A DNA stretch of 64,000 nucleotides, from contig CAKOGP040001112.1 in assembly GCA_933822405.4 (NCBI GenBank), forward strand, positions 1,053,647 through 1,117,646, written 5' to 3'. The notes beneath the pieces are model-generated. The model searched no databases and was not told where the DNA came from. It saw only the letters and a list, made by a program, of their open reading frames with translations. Positions 45,593 to 56,773 of this stretch are shown in pieces. The DNA is from Cylindrotheca closterium (taxonomy: Eukaryota; Bacillariophyta; Bacillariophyceae; Bacillariales; Bacillariaceae). The first letter of the stretch is position 1. Every line of letters starts with the position of its first letter. The position numbers and the translations under genes were made by a program.

Positions 45593-46753
45593 ATGGCACC
45601 TCTTCGAGTTTTCGCCCAACGGGCAGCACCCCGCCTCGTAAAGGCGTAAGTTTTAAATCCTTTCATTGTGGCGACTGGTGTAGGATTTTTGGTGGAACCT
45701 GGATTGACAGCTGGACTCCTTTCCGATGGTTCCTGTTGCTGTGCCGATGGTCCTCGCGACATCGCGCACAACAACACAAATGGAAAATGTCGATTGCATC
45801 CAGGATGGAAAGACCCTGCACCATTCTACCTTTGCTATTCAAATACTTACTCATTCACTCTTTTGTATTCGTTATGCAGTGTCTCGCAGCAAGCCCGTCG
45901 TGGAATGGCTACCGAGAAGCAAATTTTCAACCAAATTGTCTCAACAAAGAACATTAGGAAGATTACCGCTTCAATGAAGATGGTTTCCGCAGCCAAGCTG
46001 AAGGGTGACGAAAATCGCCTAGCTGCCGCCATTCCTTTCAACGCTTGGACCAACAACTTGTGCCCCGAGCCTACGGAAATTGACGATGCTACCTTTGAAG
46101 AGTTCCCTCAAAAGACTCTGGTTGTTGCATTCACCTCTGATAAGGGTCTTTGTGGTGGTATCAACTCTTTCATTACCCGTGCAACCAAGCGTATGATCAC
46201 AATTCTAGAAGCAGAAGGAAAGACTTGCGATGTCGCCATCGTTGGTGATAAAGGACGTGCACAACTTCGCCGAACGCATGGAGAAAGTATTGTTCGAAGT
46301 GCCACCGAGGTTGTTTCCCCAGGTTCCTTCACTCTTGCCTCTGCTCTTGCCGGTGAGCTTATGGCCGCTGGAGCTGAGGATTACGATGCTATCTGCATCA
46401 TTTACAACTCTTACGTCAACGCTGCCGTTTACAATCAAATGTACAAGATCATTACTCCTCCCAACATTCATGGCGAAGATGGTGGAGTCTTGCCTGCATA
46501 TGACTTTGATTCCGATAAGCCAGAGGCAATGGGAGACCTTTATGAATACTTGATTGCTTCTCAACTTTTCCATAGTTTCATGGATGGAGCCGCCTCGGAA
46601 CAATCTTCGCGAATGACTGCCATGGAAAACGCTTCCAAGAACGCCGGAGAGATGATTGACTCGTTGACACTTCGATACAATCGTGCCCGTCAAGCCCGTA
46701 TTACCACAGAGCTCATTGAGATTATTTCTGGAGCTTCTGCCCTTGATGACTAA
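45593..46753 (+). CDS. ATP5F1C: Mitochondrial ATP synthase F1 gamma subunit
   Basis: Rotating central shaft of F1-ATPase. Exons 45593-45645 and 45880-46753 (234-bp intron, GTAAGT...GCAG) total 308 residues. The first exon gives an Arg/Ala mitochondrial presequence ending near R-R-G-M-A-T. The mature part begins I-x-S-T-K-N-I-R-K-I-T-A-S-M-K-M-V, the classical gamma N-terminal helix, and S-D-K-G-L-C-G-G carries the family's GLCGG. The C-terminal helix has S-R-M-T-A-M-E-N-A-x-x-N-A and ends with N-R-A-R-Q-A-R-I-T-T-E-L-I-E-I-I. There is no chloroplast-type regulatory Cys insertion, so mitochondrial. The intron is much longer than others in the window. Confidence 0.95.
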
Positions 46754-47103
46754 ATCTATATTAGTCTACAGTAAACTACAGTGCGTGCTTGCTAATTGGA
46801 AAACAAGAAGGTGAATGTATTGCCAAAATATAATACTTTATTTTCTGTATTCCAATTATCACATACTTTGAGCCAAATGTAATATCACCATATCTGTTCA
46901 GTTATATAGTAGGTTTAGTTGTTTACCGGTGCGAGTGGTGCACATTGCAGTATGAAGCATAAGTTCCTCTTCTGTGATTGGTAGATTTTCTTCAGGTCGG
47001 CTGATTCGAAAGAACATGATGATGTGTGCGTGACATTGGAATTCTCAAGCCTCAAACGTCAACAGAAGAAAACAAAAGGATTGCTGTCACAAAAACAATA
47101 CGC
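46754..47103. other. Intergenic, 350 bp
   Basis: Flanks between ATP synthase gamma stop and ISN1 start, both plus strand. AT-rich; no gene or clear element seen. Confidence 0.5.
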
Positions 47104-48693
47104 ATGTCATTCTCCAGTCGACGTCGAAACTACCTGTTGACACCCCATCGTCGAGATGGTCTCATCGAATGGTAAGCTCGTTGACAAAGAAGTCCTGTTG
47201 AAGTTGTCATGTTCTCAATCCCTTGCTTTCGTCATTGCCACAGGATGAAGAGTATGCTGATGCACAGCTTTGTGCTAGATGCTCTGGAAACGAGTGGGGG
47301 TGACACTTTTTCTCACTTTGAACTATTGATTGACGAACATAGACGATTGGAAGCCGAGGGCAACGGAAGACCATCACGTTTGAAGCAACTGGTACCTACC
47401 GTTGGCACCTTTCACACCCGATTGCCATTGCGTCAAGCATTTGAAGTCTATAATGAGAAATACAAACTGACCAAACGAAAGCACATTCAGATTTCCTTCA
47501 ATGAGATTCGTCACATCATGAATCTGGCTCAGGTGATGGCAATGAGAAAAGTGTGTGAACTAAAAGACGTTTCAACGGACGGGGATGCACAGGTGAAAGA
47601 TGATGCAGAAACAACCGATTGCAATGATTCCGTCGAAGAGTTTAATGGGCCAAAGATGATCACCTTCGATGGAGATCAAACACTCTATACTGACGGTTCC
47701 AACTTTGATAGCAATCCTCGATTGGCAAACTACCTCTATGAGCTAGTGCACTCTGGTGTCACGGTAAGAAGGATCGGTAGAATTATATTTCGACAATGTA
47801 GTTTGGCGATTTCTCACTCCACTATTTCCATCAATGTTCAGGTGGCTGTTGTGACTGCAGCTGGCTATGAGTACAAAGCTGAAAAATATGAATTTCGATT
47901 GTCCGGTTTGCTAAACTACTTCAAATCAAAGAATTTGACCGATGACGAGTGCCACCGCTTCTACTTGTTTGGCGGCGAGTGCAATTATCTATTGCGCCTT
48001 GGAAATGATTTCAGACTCCATCCCGTCAGAGAAGCAGGACCTGGTGGTTGGGTCACAGGAACAAAGTATATTCCTGACACCCCAGGGAATTGGTCGGAAG
48101 AGGAGATAAAAGCGCTCTTGGATGCATCCGAAATTGCTGTAGCAGAGAGCATGAACGACCAAAATCTGAAAGGGATAGTGATTCGAAAAAAGCGTTCCAT
48201 TGGACTAGCCCCACAGCCAGGACACGTAATTCCACGAGAGGCTCTTGACGAAACTGTTTTGCGGTGTCAGTCGAAACTATCCAAGATGAACCAAGGTAGC
48301 GGAAGCAATCTGCCTTTCTGTGCCTTTAATGGGGGTCGTGACGTTTGGGTTGATGTAGGTAACAAGAAGGTCGGAGTGCAAGTCCTAGGAGCATACTTGG
48401 GAGTTGATGCGTCGGATATTCTTCACATTGGTGACCAATTCTTGAACACAGGTAACGACTACGCTGCTCGCTCTGTCTGTCCATGCATATGGATCACCAG
48501 TCCGGAAGAGACAACCTACATTCTGAAGAGAATCCTCAAGCTCGCTGGAGTAGTGTACGAGCTAGACAACGAAAAGGAAGCAGCAAACATTTTGCTGGGC
48601 AAGACTGCCTCAACAGTTGATTTTGCGGAACTAGATAGGCGCACTACAGCTGTGAAAGAGATGGATGTTTTCACGGGCGATTTCAAAAACTGA
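47104..48693 (+). CDS. ISN1: IMP-specific 5'-nucleotidase
   Basis: Dephosphorylates IMP to inosine in purine recycling; HAD-superfamily enzyme. Exons 47104-47171, 47244-47763 and 47842-48693 give 479 residues. The first exon ends so that the junction reads E-W-M-K-S-M-L. The HAD nucleophile is in F-D-G-D-Q-T-L-Y-T-D-G (about residue 190) and the late acidic motif is H-I-G-D-Q-F. G-A-Y-L-G-V is a motif shared with yeast ISN1. The second intron, 47764-47841, is exactly 78 bp with no stop, so it can be read through in frame; splicing restores S-G-V-T-V-A-V-V-T-A-A-G-Y. The closest relatives I know are the fungal and protist ISN1 proteins. Confidence 0.9.
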
Positions 48694-48956
48694 AAAGGCT
48701 ACTTTAACTACTCAAAAACTATGAAGAAAAACAGGTTCAACCGCTTACTACTCTTTTGCTGGATTTTCCCACCATAGATCCAAATACACTGTGTAATCAA
48801 CTCGGTGAAAAACAGAGATTGTTGGAATCAAAGGTATAAAAGCCTGCTAAAAAGGGGAAATCGCAGTAAAATCCCCTTTTGGGGCTGTCAAAACAGATCG
48901 TGCAAAACGCAACACATACTTTTTCAATATATCTTGAGTAGTTTACAATGTCTAGC

Positions 48957-50059
48957 CTATTCCTCTTCCTCATCGATATCTTCTTCGACGTCTAGAAGAT
49001 TGTCAAGCAAGGAATCAAGGTTGTCCTCATCCTCCAAATCGCCAGGTAGATCCTCCTTATCGATCTCTTCGTCTAAACCCTTGAGTAGATCATCCAGTGA
49101 TTGCATCTTTGGCTTGTCAATATTTTCCTTGTCCTCTTGCGACATGTCGGAGAGAAGTGTACCGGCGTAAAGATCTTTCAAGAAGTCCCCTTGTGCAGCA
49201 ACAAACCCATCGAATTCGGATGGTTGAGTGACGGCCCAATAGCAGAAGGAGAAGAATGCGATCCCAACGCCCAATCGGTAAGGGAGCTGCCCTGGCAATG
49301 TTGGCTCGCAAGAGATGACTGGTTTGAAAGAGTCAGTAAAGCCAAGAGATTCGTCGAACAAATTTGGAAGGAACCAGAATTCCCAACCCACCATCCAAAC
49401 AAACAAGAACAAAAGGGCTCGAATCGTAATCAAAAGGAAAATAAAGAGAAGGAAGCTGACTGACAAATACCAAACAAAGACTCGAAGGAAGCTAGGCCAG
49501 ATGGGGAAGCATACACAACATAGAAAGCCGATCACAAGGGCTGCTGTCATCATGTGGCTTTGTGTCATATCACCTTCGTAAATCCATGTGAAATATCCTG
49601 CTTCGTCGAAATCGCGCATTCTAATCATCTGTAACGATCACAACCATTAGATTCCCAATTGTTCCATAGGCCACATCAATCATTATTCGTCCCACTCACC
49701 CCCAGTTCTCCTTTTCCGCGCTTTTCGCACCGAAGAATAAAATGAAGATTGCAGAGCTCTTTACAGACAGCAATAGCATCTTGCCTGCTCTCAAATCGCG
49801 GCAAATTGCTGGGCCACTTTGTTCCAGGCTTGGGTTCCACCATAAAGTTCACCAACTTTTCCCCTGCAAAATCAAGAAATGACTGTCAACAACAATGCAC
49901 ATGTTTTAAAACACATTTTCATTCAACAGGTTTCGCCATACCTTTCAGGTAATGCACACGTTTGTCCATTAAGAGACCCTCGCGCACCGCGGGTCCTTCG
50001 CTACTTCGTAAGAAATTGCATAGCAATTTAAGGTTTTCCTCGTCTTCGTAGAAGCTCAT
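48957..50059 (-). CDS. SEC62: Sec62, ER protein translocation subunit
   Basis: Helps post-translational import of proteins into the ER through Sec61. Exons 50059-49942, 49863-49700 and 49628-48957 with introns of 78 and 71 bp give 317 residues. A soluble N-terminal domain has a mixed helix (E-N-L-K-L-L-C-N-F-L-R) and E-A-G-Y-F-T-W-I-Y-E, the conserved motif just before the membrane. Two transmembrane segments follow: one with the I-W-P-S-F-L signature, then a long Phe-rich one. The C-terminus is very acidic (E-E-E-E tract). Start ATG 50059 sits in the first exon, and the frame opens at an upstream ATG that is ignored. Confidence 0.9.
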
Positions 50060-50292
50060 GGTGCAACTCTTGAAGCTACAGTATTGCCTTCGATTGTCTG
50101 GTCGCTGACATCTATCAACGGGCAAGTTTGGCTCGTACGTGGAAGACAATGAGTGTGACGGACATGGGTCAGACGTACAGAATTCAAAATAGAAAAGAGT
50201 GTGAAGCGTTCATTTCATTGATCATCACAATTCATTCGTTGAGCATTAATCCAGAGTGGTGTAACAAGAAATTCAAAACTAATCACCTATAC

Positions 50293-52000
50293 TTAGGATT
50301 GCACTTTTTCCATCTGTACCTTTTCATCGAGAGTCTTTGTCGCTCGTTCTTTGGCAGCCAATCGCAACGCCTTGTCCCGTTGCAAGCTGGCACTGCAGAA
50401 TTCAGCTAGGATAATGCAGACGAAAACATTGTACCCCAGGCTTTGGAAAAAGACATAGTTGGCATTCCCCGTATTTGCTTCAAACCACATCCTATACGAG
50501 TTGCACATGAAAGTGTCAGTTGCCTTCACGAACATTTACAATATTGACCAAAACGCACCACTGATCAACCACGTTCAAAATCACTGGAACCATTATGGAC
50601 CAGATGGCGATTAAAGACGCTTTTCCCATTCGTGCCAGTGATTTTGGAGAGAGCAGAAAGAAAACCATGCTGAAGTTCATATCAAAAAGGGTTTGCACGG
50701 GGGCAAAAACCGTCCATACAGTTGACAATATGGCCACCTGAGAAACAAGTGAAGAGATTAGACCTCAACAAGTATCCCAGAACTTGTCAATGGGGGTGAT
50801 TCCGACGTACCATAACCATTGGATACTTGTGAAGCCGTACTGTCAAAGGTGCAACAAGGAGCCAGGGTAAGCCGAGCAGAATAGTGCTGAAGTAATCTCG
50901 AAACCTTGAGAATAGTTGGATGTAGAGATACCTGCACAAGAAGTTAGTGGGAAGACATGATGTTCACAAGATTACAAACTACAGGCCTACCATTGAACAG
51001 ACAGGCTGGGGCCAATTGTGTTCCAACCACACCCATATGATGCCTCAAGCACACTCCAGTACACTTCTTGTCCGACCAAACGAAAGGACAGCCATTGTAA
51101 AGTTGTCGACCACAACAGAAAGTAGAGCACAAGGAGCGCTTTCTTGTATGTATTTGATTCAAATTGTTTCTCAAATTGCAAGAGAATGAATGGGACCAAA
51201 AAGACACAGTAGTGTGGATGAATGTAGGACGCCAGGGCGAGAAAGAGGGCAAGTTGCATGTCGGATCCGCCCTCCTTGAGGAATTCGTGTAGAGCTGCCA
51301 TGAGCAAGAAGGCAGGAATGTTTTGAAAGCAGCCGTACACATTAGCAGATATTGTGCACACAGGACTGAAAAAATATGCCATTGCAGCCAGGAGGGGTAG
51401 GGATTCGATTGGAATAATAGGCTTTGACTCAAGGTTGATGGGGAATATGTGATCGTTTTGAGGCTTGATGACATCTGGAAGTTTGGCTTGCTCTTGCTCC
51501 TCCTCTATCATAGCTTGAGTTCTTTTTGATAAAAGAAATTTTTGTCCAACTGTTTCCATCATGTATGAAATCAACAGGTCCACTACTAGCAATGCGATAG
51601 CGAGAAGTAGATCTGGATTCGAAAAATCAAGTAGTGGCTTCAACAGTGCGAGTAGCAATGGAGGGAGGTGGATCGTCTGGTTTGCAGAGTATACAGAGGA
51701 CAACCTTCCATCAGTGAGCTTCTGGATCGCTTGAGCCTCCCGGACATGAGCGAGTGACAGAATAGGTTTCATTAGAACGGAAGACAATGCATCGCTGTGC
51801 ATCCACTCTTTGATGACCATGTGCTCAACAGTCACGCAGTGTGTGAAGACAATTATCAAGCATCTTAGTACAATGACAAATCTTGTAGATTGGCTTTCGA
51901 GGAACTTCCCCCTCGATTTTTCCGGCATTGCTGCTCGAATATGAGGAGTTGACAGGAGGGTTTGTTTGCTTTGCTTTTTCTTGTTTTTGGTTGTCATCAT
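50293..52000 (-). CDS. PIGU: PIG-U, GPI transamidase subunit
   Basis: Multi-pass ER membrane protein of the complex that attaches GPI anchors to proteins. Four exons: 52000-50991, 50931-50811, 50737-50559 and 50491-50293 (introns 59, 73 and 67 bp), total 502 residues; the human protein has 435. The N-terminus has a basic K-N-K-K-K start, then many hydrophobic segments. Y-L-Y-I-Q-L-F-S-R-F-R-D-Y-F formed at the first junction is the PIG-U signature. The third junction gives D-Q-W-M-W-F-E-A-N-T-G-N-A-N-Y, the counterpart of a conserved G-N-A-N-F/Y loop. A longer luminal/cytosolic loop with E-E-E-Q-E-Q-A-K-L explains the extra length. Confidence 0.85.
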
Positions 52001-52095
52001 GAATATCGATGATTATTCCCCAAAACCAACATTTTAGGGAGAGCCAAATTTAGGGGAGGTAACACCCTTTCGATCGATAGTCAACAAATCGATTC

Positions 52096-52115
52096 GATTG
52101 ATTGATTGATTGATT
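52096..52115. repeat. GATT microsatellite
   Basis: About five GATT units in a row in the divergent promoter between PIG-U and the MED8-like gene. Confidence 0.7.
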
Positions 52116-52174
52116 CGTTCATTCACATCCATTCTCTTGCATCCCTAATCGGCTAGTATACAAAGAGAGAAGGA

Positions 52175-52668
52175 ATGAGCACAGGTGGACGACGAAACAC
52201 AGAGTCACAGTCTGTCTACACCAGGCAAGCTTCAATTCTGCGCCGTAATCTGGCTGATTGGGATGGAATATTGAGAAACCCCAGAGGAGAAGATTGGCCT
52301 CGAATGCTTGGGCGTCTCAATGCGGCGTTGAATCAAAGTTCGAATATGGACAAGTGTATTGAGGACGTAAGTTGTTCCGTGATCAATTTTCATAATTAGA
52401 ATCCTTCGCTCAACCAACGCTCCGTCTGCTAAATGTCTAGGTCATGGAACATTTCGTCTATCAACCAAAACAAAGTACAGCCAACGCCCAAGACATTCCG
52501 TTCTTTCTGTCAACCCGACTCGAGACATCAACACCAGAAGATGCGGTAAAGGAAGACGACGACGCAGGGTTAGTGATCCAGGGGGATCCTGCTCAAATGT
52601 TGGCGACATACGAGAATCGTGCTGCAGCGTTGGCGCAAGAATACGAAGATGAGATGGTTAGATTCTAA
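52175..52668 (+). CDS. MED8: Mediator subunit MED8-like protein
   Basis: A short two-exon gene: 52175-52366 and 52441-52668, 74-bp intron with GTAAGT, phase 0, giving 139 residues. The body is helical with W-P-R-M-L-G-R-L-N-A-A-L-N, then I-P-F-F-L-S-T-R-L-E-T, which resembles the region of MED8 (a subunit linking Mediator head to core) where residues after a W-P start precede the I-P-x-F-L-R-T motif. The C-terminus is E-Y-E-D-E-M-V-R-F. A possible further intron with a weak GTTAGA donor at 52657 would change the last residues. The match is from motif order alone, so moderate confidence. Confidence 0.5.
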
Positions 52669-52842
52669 CTGTAAATTTAGAGAGAAAATTAGCTAATGAA
52701 ACCTTCTTGCTTCTCTCGGCCCAAGGTTGTACCAATTTCATACTTTGTATTGATCTACAAAGACAAAAGCAGAAGATAGCAAAAAAGGAGTTCAAGACAA
52801 TTGTAGATTAGTATGCTGTTCATACAAGAACCTCCCAATCGT

Positions 52843-54896
52843 CTACACCAACGTTGGCTCTGGGTTGTAGGTTCTATCCAAAAGCCCCCGTGATAACAGG
52901 TGGTTCATCATTCTTGAGTCTTCGTCTCCCTTTTGTCTTACGACATCTTCTGCTAGTACCAAGGCATGCACACGATCTGCCGATGCCACTAGCATTCTTC
53001 GTCCATCGGATGACCACTTCAATCTGTTCAAACCTCTGCCGGAGCCACCATCTGGCTCGACAACGATTCCATCTGACCCACTGATTGGTTCTTCCAATGA
53101 CAGCGCAAAGTTCCATAGACCAATCGTTCCGTTACTTGATGCAGTTGCCATCAAGCCTGGGTGCGTAGGACTCCACTGGACATCGCTCATGTAATCATAC
53201 GAGTGGCTCACTAGACTCAACAATGGCTTGTCTGTATATGCCGGGGACCACATTTTGACCGTCCAATCAACCCCTGCTGTAAGAAATAGTCCCCCAGAGC
53301 CGCGAAGAAATCCCTTCTGAATACCGGCTCGAGCTGGAGCTTTCAGCTTTTTGGTGGATACCGATGTAATCAAACCAAAGTGACTGTCCGATTTTCCGGG
53401 TTCAATCTTTCTCATTTGCCTTCTCGACCTTTGGCTATTTCCTCCACCAATTGCAGATTGTGAAGAGCTAATTGAATATAGATTTCCCATTTCATCTCCG
53501 CATACAAGGGTGTCAGTCTCTGGCGAAACAGCAAGAGAGGATACACTATCTCCAACTTGCAACGATTCAAGGGGATCACGAAGATTCGCCAATGACCAGA
53601 AGTTGACTCTTCCGTCTGCAGCGGCTGTTACTAAACCAGTCTGTACAACCGAAGAAAAGAATCTCAATGATCAGAATTTGAAACAGTGACACACTGCTAT
53701 CCCAGAGACCAAAAAGATCAACTTACATTTCCTTCCACGATTTCCATGGAACAGATCGGATGAGTGTGACCCTTGCTGCTGCCACTAGCCGTTGTGACCA
53801 AACTAGACTTTTGCACAGGCATCCTCCCTGCCCTGACATCCCAAACAACCACTTGTCCACTCTGACACCCACCAATGATCAACGGAGATTCTGTGGGATG
53901 AAACCGAGTTGTAGTCACTGGACTCCCACAGGTAAAAATATGTTCTGGGCGACTTGGCATGGCAAGATTCCACACCAATGCTAGACCATCCGACATCAGT
54001 TCACCCGCTCGGGGTGCCAAGGAATCAGAAGGTGAATCGTCTGGTGATACGTTCTTCACGGCGGTTGATCCTTTCTGTTGACCCAGCGACTGCGAAGTAG
54101 TAGACATATGGTAACTACACAGCATCAACTCTGTGTGCAGTGGAGACCAATCCATATCTGTAACGTCTCTATTTTGCGTCCATGGTGAACATTCATATAC
54201 TTGTCTGGAAGTCAAGAATGCGCTTCCATCTGACGCCCGGATACGCTTCTTCCCATTTGATTCACCGTCATAGTCTACCAGTAAATCAGCCAGGAAGGTG
54301 CTATTGAGTACTCTTTCCACTTTTTTCGAGGCAATATTCAAAAATGACGAGAATGTTTCCGTTTTCAATTCTTGCTCCACTTCTTCAGCGGTCAGCACCT
54401 TGGCTATAACTTCTGCATCTTCTTCCGCCATCGGTTGCAATTCTGGAATTGAATCATGCCCTGGCTCTTCCTCCTCGTCTTGTACTTCTTCCGATTCATC
54501 CACATCTGATGATGGCGGAAAGTCATCCTCCAGTGTTTGTGTCCCCATTTCAAATGTTTCCATTTTAATGACGGGGGCAACAGGAGCTGGAGCAGCCTCG
54601 GCTTCATCTTGAGCTGGTGTTTGCTTTACCTCTCCATTCGTCTCGTCATTGCCAGAAGGAGTCTCTGGTACGGGTGGTGCTGGTGGTGGAGCCGTTGGTG
54701 CCCCTCCGGCTGCTGGAACCTGCAACAATCCGTCAATGTAAGCATCCAAGTTTTTCACAGTTTCAACTTGCTCCTTTGCGGCCTCTCTACGTGTAGTTTG
54801 CGTTCCCCTTTGCAACCGTCTGGCTTTTAGCTCTTCCAGACGTTTCTTCTTGTCGGCCAATGCCTTTTGACGCTGGACTCTTGCTGAATCGGCCAT
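52843..54896 (-). CDS. DYNC1I: Cytoplasmic dynein intermediate chain
   Basis: Scaffold linking the dynein heavy chain to cargo adaptors and light chains; microtubule minus-end transport. Exons 54896-53727 and 53640-52843 (86-bp intron, phase 0) give 655 residues. The N-terminus is a basic coiled coil (K-K-R-L-E-E-L-K-A-R-R), followed by a Pro-rich linker, then an acidic segment with E-M-G-T-Q-T, a light-chain-binding-like S/T-Q-T motif. A WD-repeat beta propeller occupies the second half; repeats include V-T-D-M-D-W-S-P, D-G-L-A-L-V-W-N and G-H-T-H-P-I-C-S-M, then A-A-A-D-G-R-V-N-F-W-S and a repeat G-L-M-A-T-A-S-S-N-G-T-I-G-L-W-N-F. The order matches DYNC1I and not flagellar IC1/IC2. Confidence 0.85.
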
Positions 54897-55755
54897 TTTT
54901 GTTTCTGATTAAGATCTCCCTTTTTGAAATTTAAAATTTGATATAAAAATATGACTCTATTTGGATATTGCAGCCAAATTTATTTGATCATGTAGTTTGC
55001 TGCTCAAGTTGCTGTCTGCGAGTCTCTAAGAGTCTCACAATCTCAAGTTTTTCACACCCAAAGACCGATAGATACAGCTAGATCGTTGGATCGGTTTGCC
55101 AAAGACGAGCTACGTTCCACCTCACAATTGTCCCTTGCATCCATCCGGCAGGTAAAATTCCTACGGGCTAACGGCACGTAGCTCGGCAAGCCGGCAAGAC
55201 ACAGCATTGTCGTATGGTTGCTACTTGGAGGCCCGTAGACAAGCAATCCATCAATTCGATGTTTTGAATCGGCCAGCGTACACGATTCATTCGACTTTAG
55301 CTTCCGAGATCGTGGGTCATACTAGCCACGGTAGTAAATAGTATTTGTAATAGTAGTGTAATAGGTATTATATGTTCAGTTGGACAATACGCATTTTGTC
55401 AAGGGAAAATCGTACGAATGAATCCATGTCCAATAGTCCATGCATGAAGGTGGCTAGCTCTTTCAGTACTTGTCCAAGAAAATTTGGCAAACTCTTTCTT
55501 GTGTCTCGAGAGGCTGTGCACCGTCCGGTCATCAGCTTGTCAGGGAACGATCCTATTACAACAGCACACTGTAAATATTTAGCGTCAAAACTCTTTATCG
55601 CTACAGCTCGTTGGTCAAGAAGGAATAGATGGAGCGACTTTTGCTCCACAATAATCACAATCTGTCATTCACAGGTCTGCAGCAACAGTCTAGATGAGGA
55701 GCATCTACTTCCCAATTACTTTCCAATCCCCATTTCATAATTTCCCAACCAGCTT
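54897..55755. other. MsrA 3' flank and dynein chain 5' flank
   Basis: 859 bp with no coding frame. In the MsrA mRNA sense (minus strand) this is the place where a SECIS element would be expected. A 6-bp hairpin with a 7-nt A-rich loop lies at 55630-55648, preceded by AUGA at 55668-55665, but spacing does not match a standard SECIS. Confidence 0.5.
55630..55648 (-). other. Hairpin in MsrA 3' UTR
   Basis: In mRNA sense UGGAGC and GCUCCA form a 6-bp stem around the 7-nt loop AAAAGUC, starting about 108 nt after the MsrA stop. An AUGA is 22 nt upstream of the loop. It shares only loose features with a SECIS element, so I do not call it one. Confidence 0.35.
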
Positions 55756-56356
55756 CTATCGTCTACCTACTTTGCCCATAAAGTGTTGATGATATTCTTC
55801 GGCACGATAAAATTCTGTCACCGGATCCACATCCGCATACAATTCATTGCGACTGCCTGCCTTCCATTGCTTGACCACTTCTTCTGCGACTTCCTTTTGT
55901 TCTTCGTTCCAATACCACAACGCTGAACGGTACTGACACCTTCCTTTGGAGACTGGTTGGTGCATTTGAGTCCAGGAGAGGACCAAGTCTTCATAGGTCA
56001 AGACCTTGGGATCAAACTCGACCAATAAGGCTTCCGTATGATCTTGAATGGAACGGTAGGTTGGGTCTGCTGTAACACCTCCCGAATATCCTACCACACA
56101 ACGCGCAACACCATTGATGCGTTCAAAACGGACTTGCGGTCTATTTATCGAAATTGGGAAAAAGATCGATAGAATAGACACAGAAACATAAAAACTACTA
56201 TTAGATTGATTCCATGTCAAGTTTCAGTCAAACTGTTCGCGACAACAACACTTACCCCCAAAATCAGCCACAGGCAAAGAACGCGAGCTCGTTGCCGGGG
56301 GTGTCTGGTTGAAGTTCCAGCTTTGGGCAAGTTTCCTTCTCGTCTCGTCCAGGCAT
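55756..56356 (-). CDS. MSRA: Peptide methionine sulfoxide reductase A, predicted selenoprotein
   Basis: Reduces methionine-S-sulfoxide in proteins. Exons 56356-56256 and 56140-55756 (115-bp intron, GTAAGT...ATAG) total 162 codons. The frame is open from ATG 56356 to the stop at 55756 apart from one TGA at 56264-56266 (codon 31). That codon falls at the catalytic position of the family motif G-C-F-W-G: the sequence reads A-F-F-A-C-G-(TGA)-F-W-G. In other eukaryotes, such as Chlamydomonas, MsrA carries selenocysteine there. The rest of the domain is intact: G-Y-S-G-G, R-C-Q-Y-R-S-A and E-Y-H-Q-H-F. Both sides of the TGA therefore encode one continuous conserved protein. I have not identified a SECIS with confidence. 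An ordinary annotation would split or truncate it. Confidence 0.85.
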
Positions 56357-56773
56357 GGTGGTTGTGTTTCGTTTTTTGCGTCCTCGTTTTCTCGCGTCGC
56401 ATTGCAAATGATGACTGAATGACTGACTCGTTCGACTAATAGGAAAAATCCAAAGAAATTCTGTTGAGTCACAGTACTTCTACCTACGTACGTGTACGTG
56501 TACTAGCAAGAGCGGGGGTTTCAGTTTGGCATCAGTCACTCAGTCGCAGTTTTCCAATATTAGTTTGACCTCAGAGCATTAAAATAACACAGTCGTTTCC
56601 AAAGACTCCTTTTCAGGCAACATTACTTGCACAATCAACGACGACAAGACAACTATACGTGAAGCGCTTTCTACATAGAAAAGACTAAGAAACTTACGAG
56701 AGTTGACAAAAAAACACGATTGATTTCGGATTGCGCTGTGTCATCATCACTCAAGAAAGAAAGAATTTGAAAA
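56357..56773. promoter_or_regulatory. Divergent region MsrA / Derlin
   Basis: 417 bp between divergent start codons. Contains a run of alternating TACGTACGTGTACGTGTAC from about 56485 to 56503, rich in ACGT words. No coding content. Confidence 0.45.

Noticed and set aside
52657..52730. Third exon for the MED8-like gene through a GTTAGA donor
   Set aside because: The donor is weak and the alternative end is not convincing; recorded as an alternative only.
55680..55740. AUGA-N12-AA pattern right after the MsrA stop as SECIS
   Set aside because: The two flanking arms are not complementary, so no SECIS stem can form.
55756..56220. MsrA read as a truncated pseudogene starting after the intron
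   Set aside because: The upstream exon carries the conserved N-terminal motif in frame, interrupted by only a single TGA at the catalytic codon. Loss of function would scatter damage; here everything else is intact.
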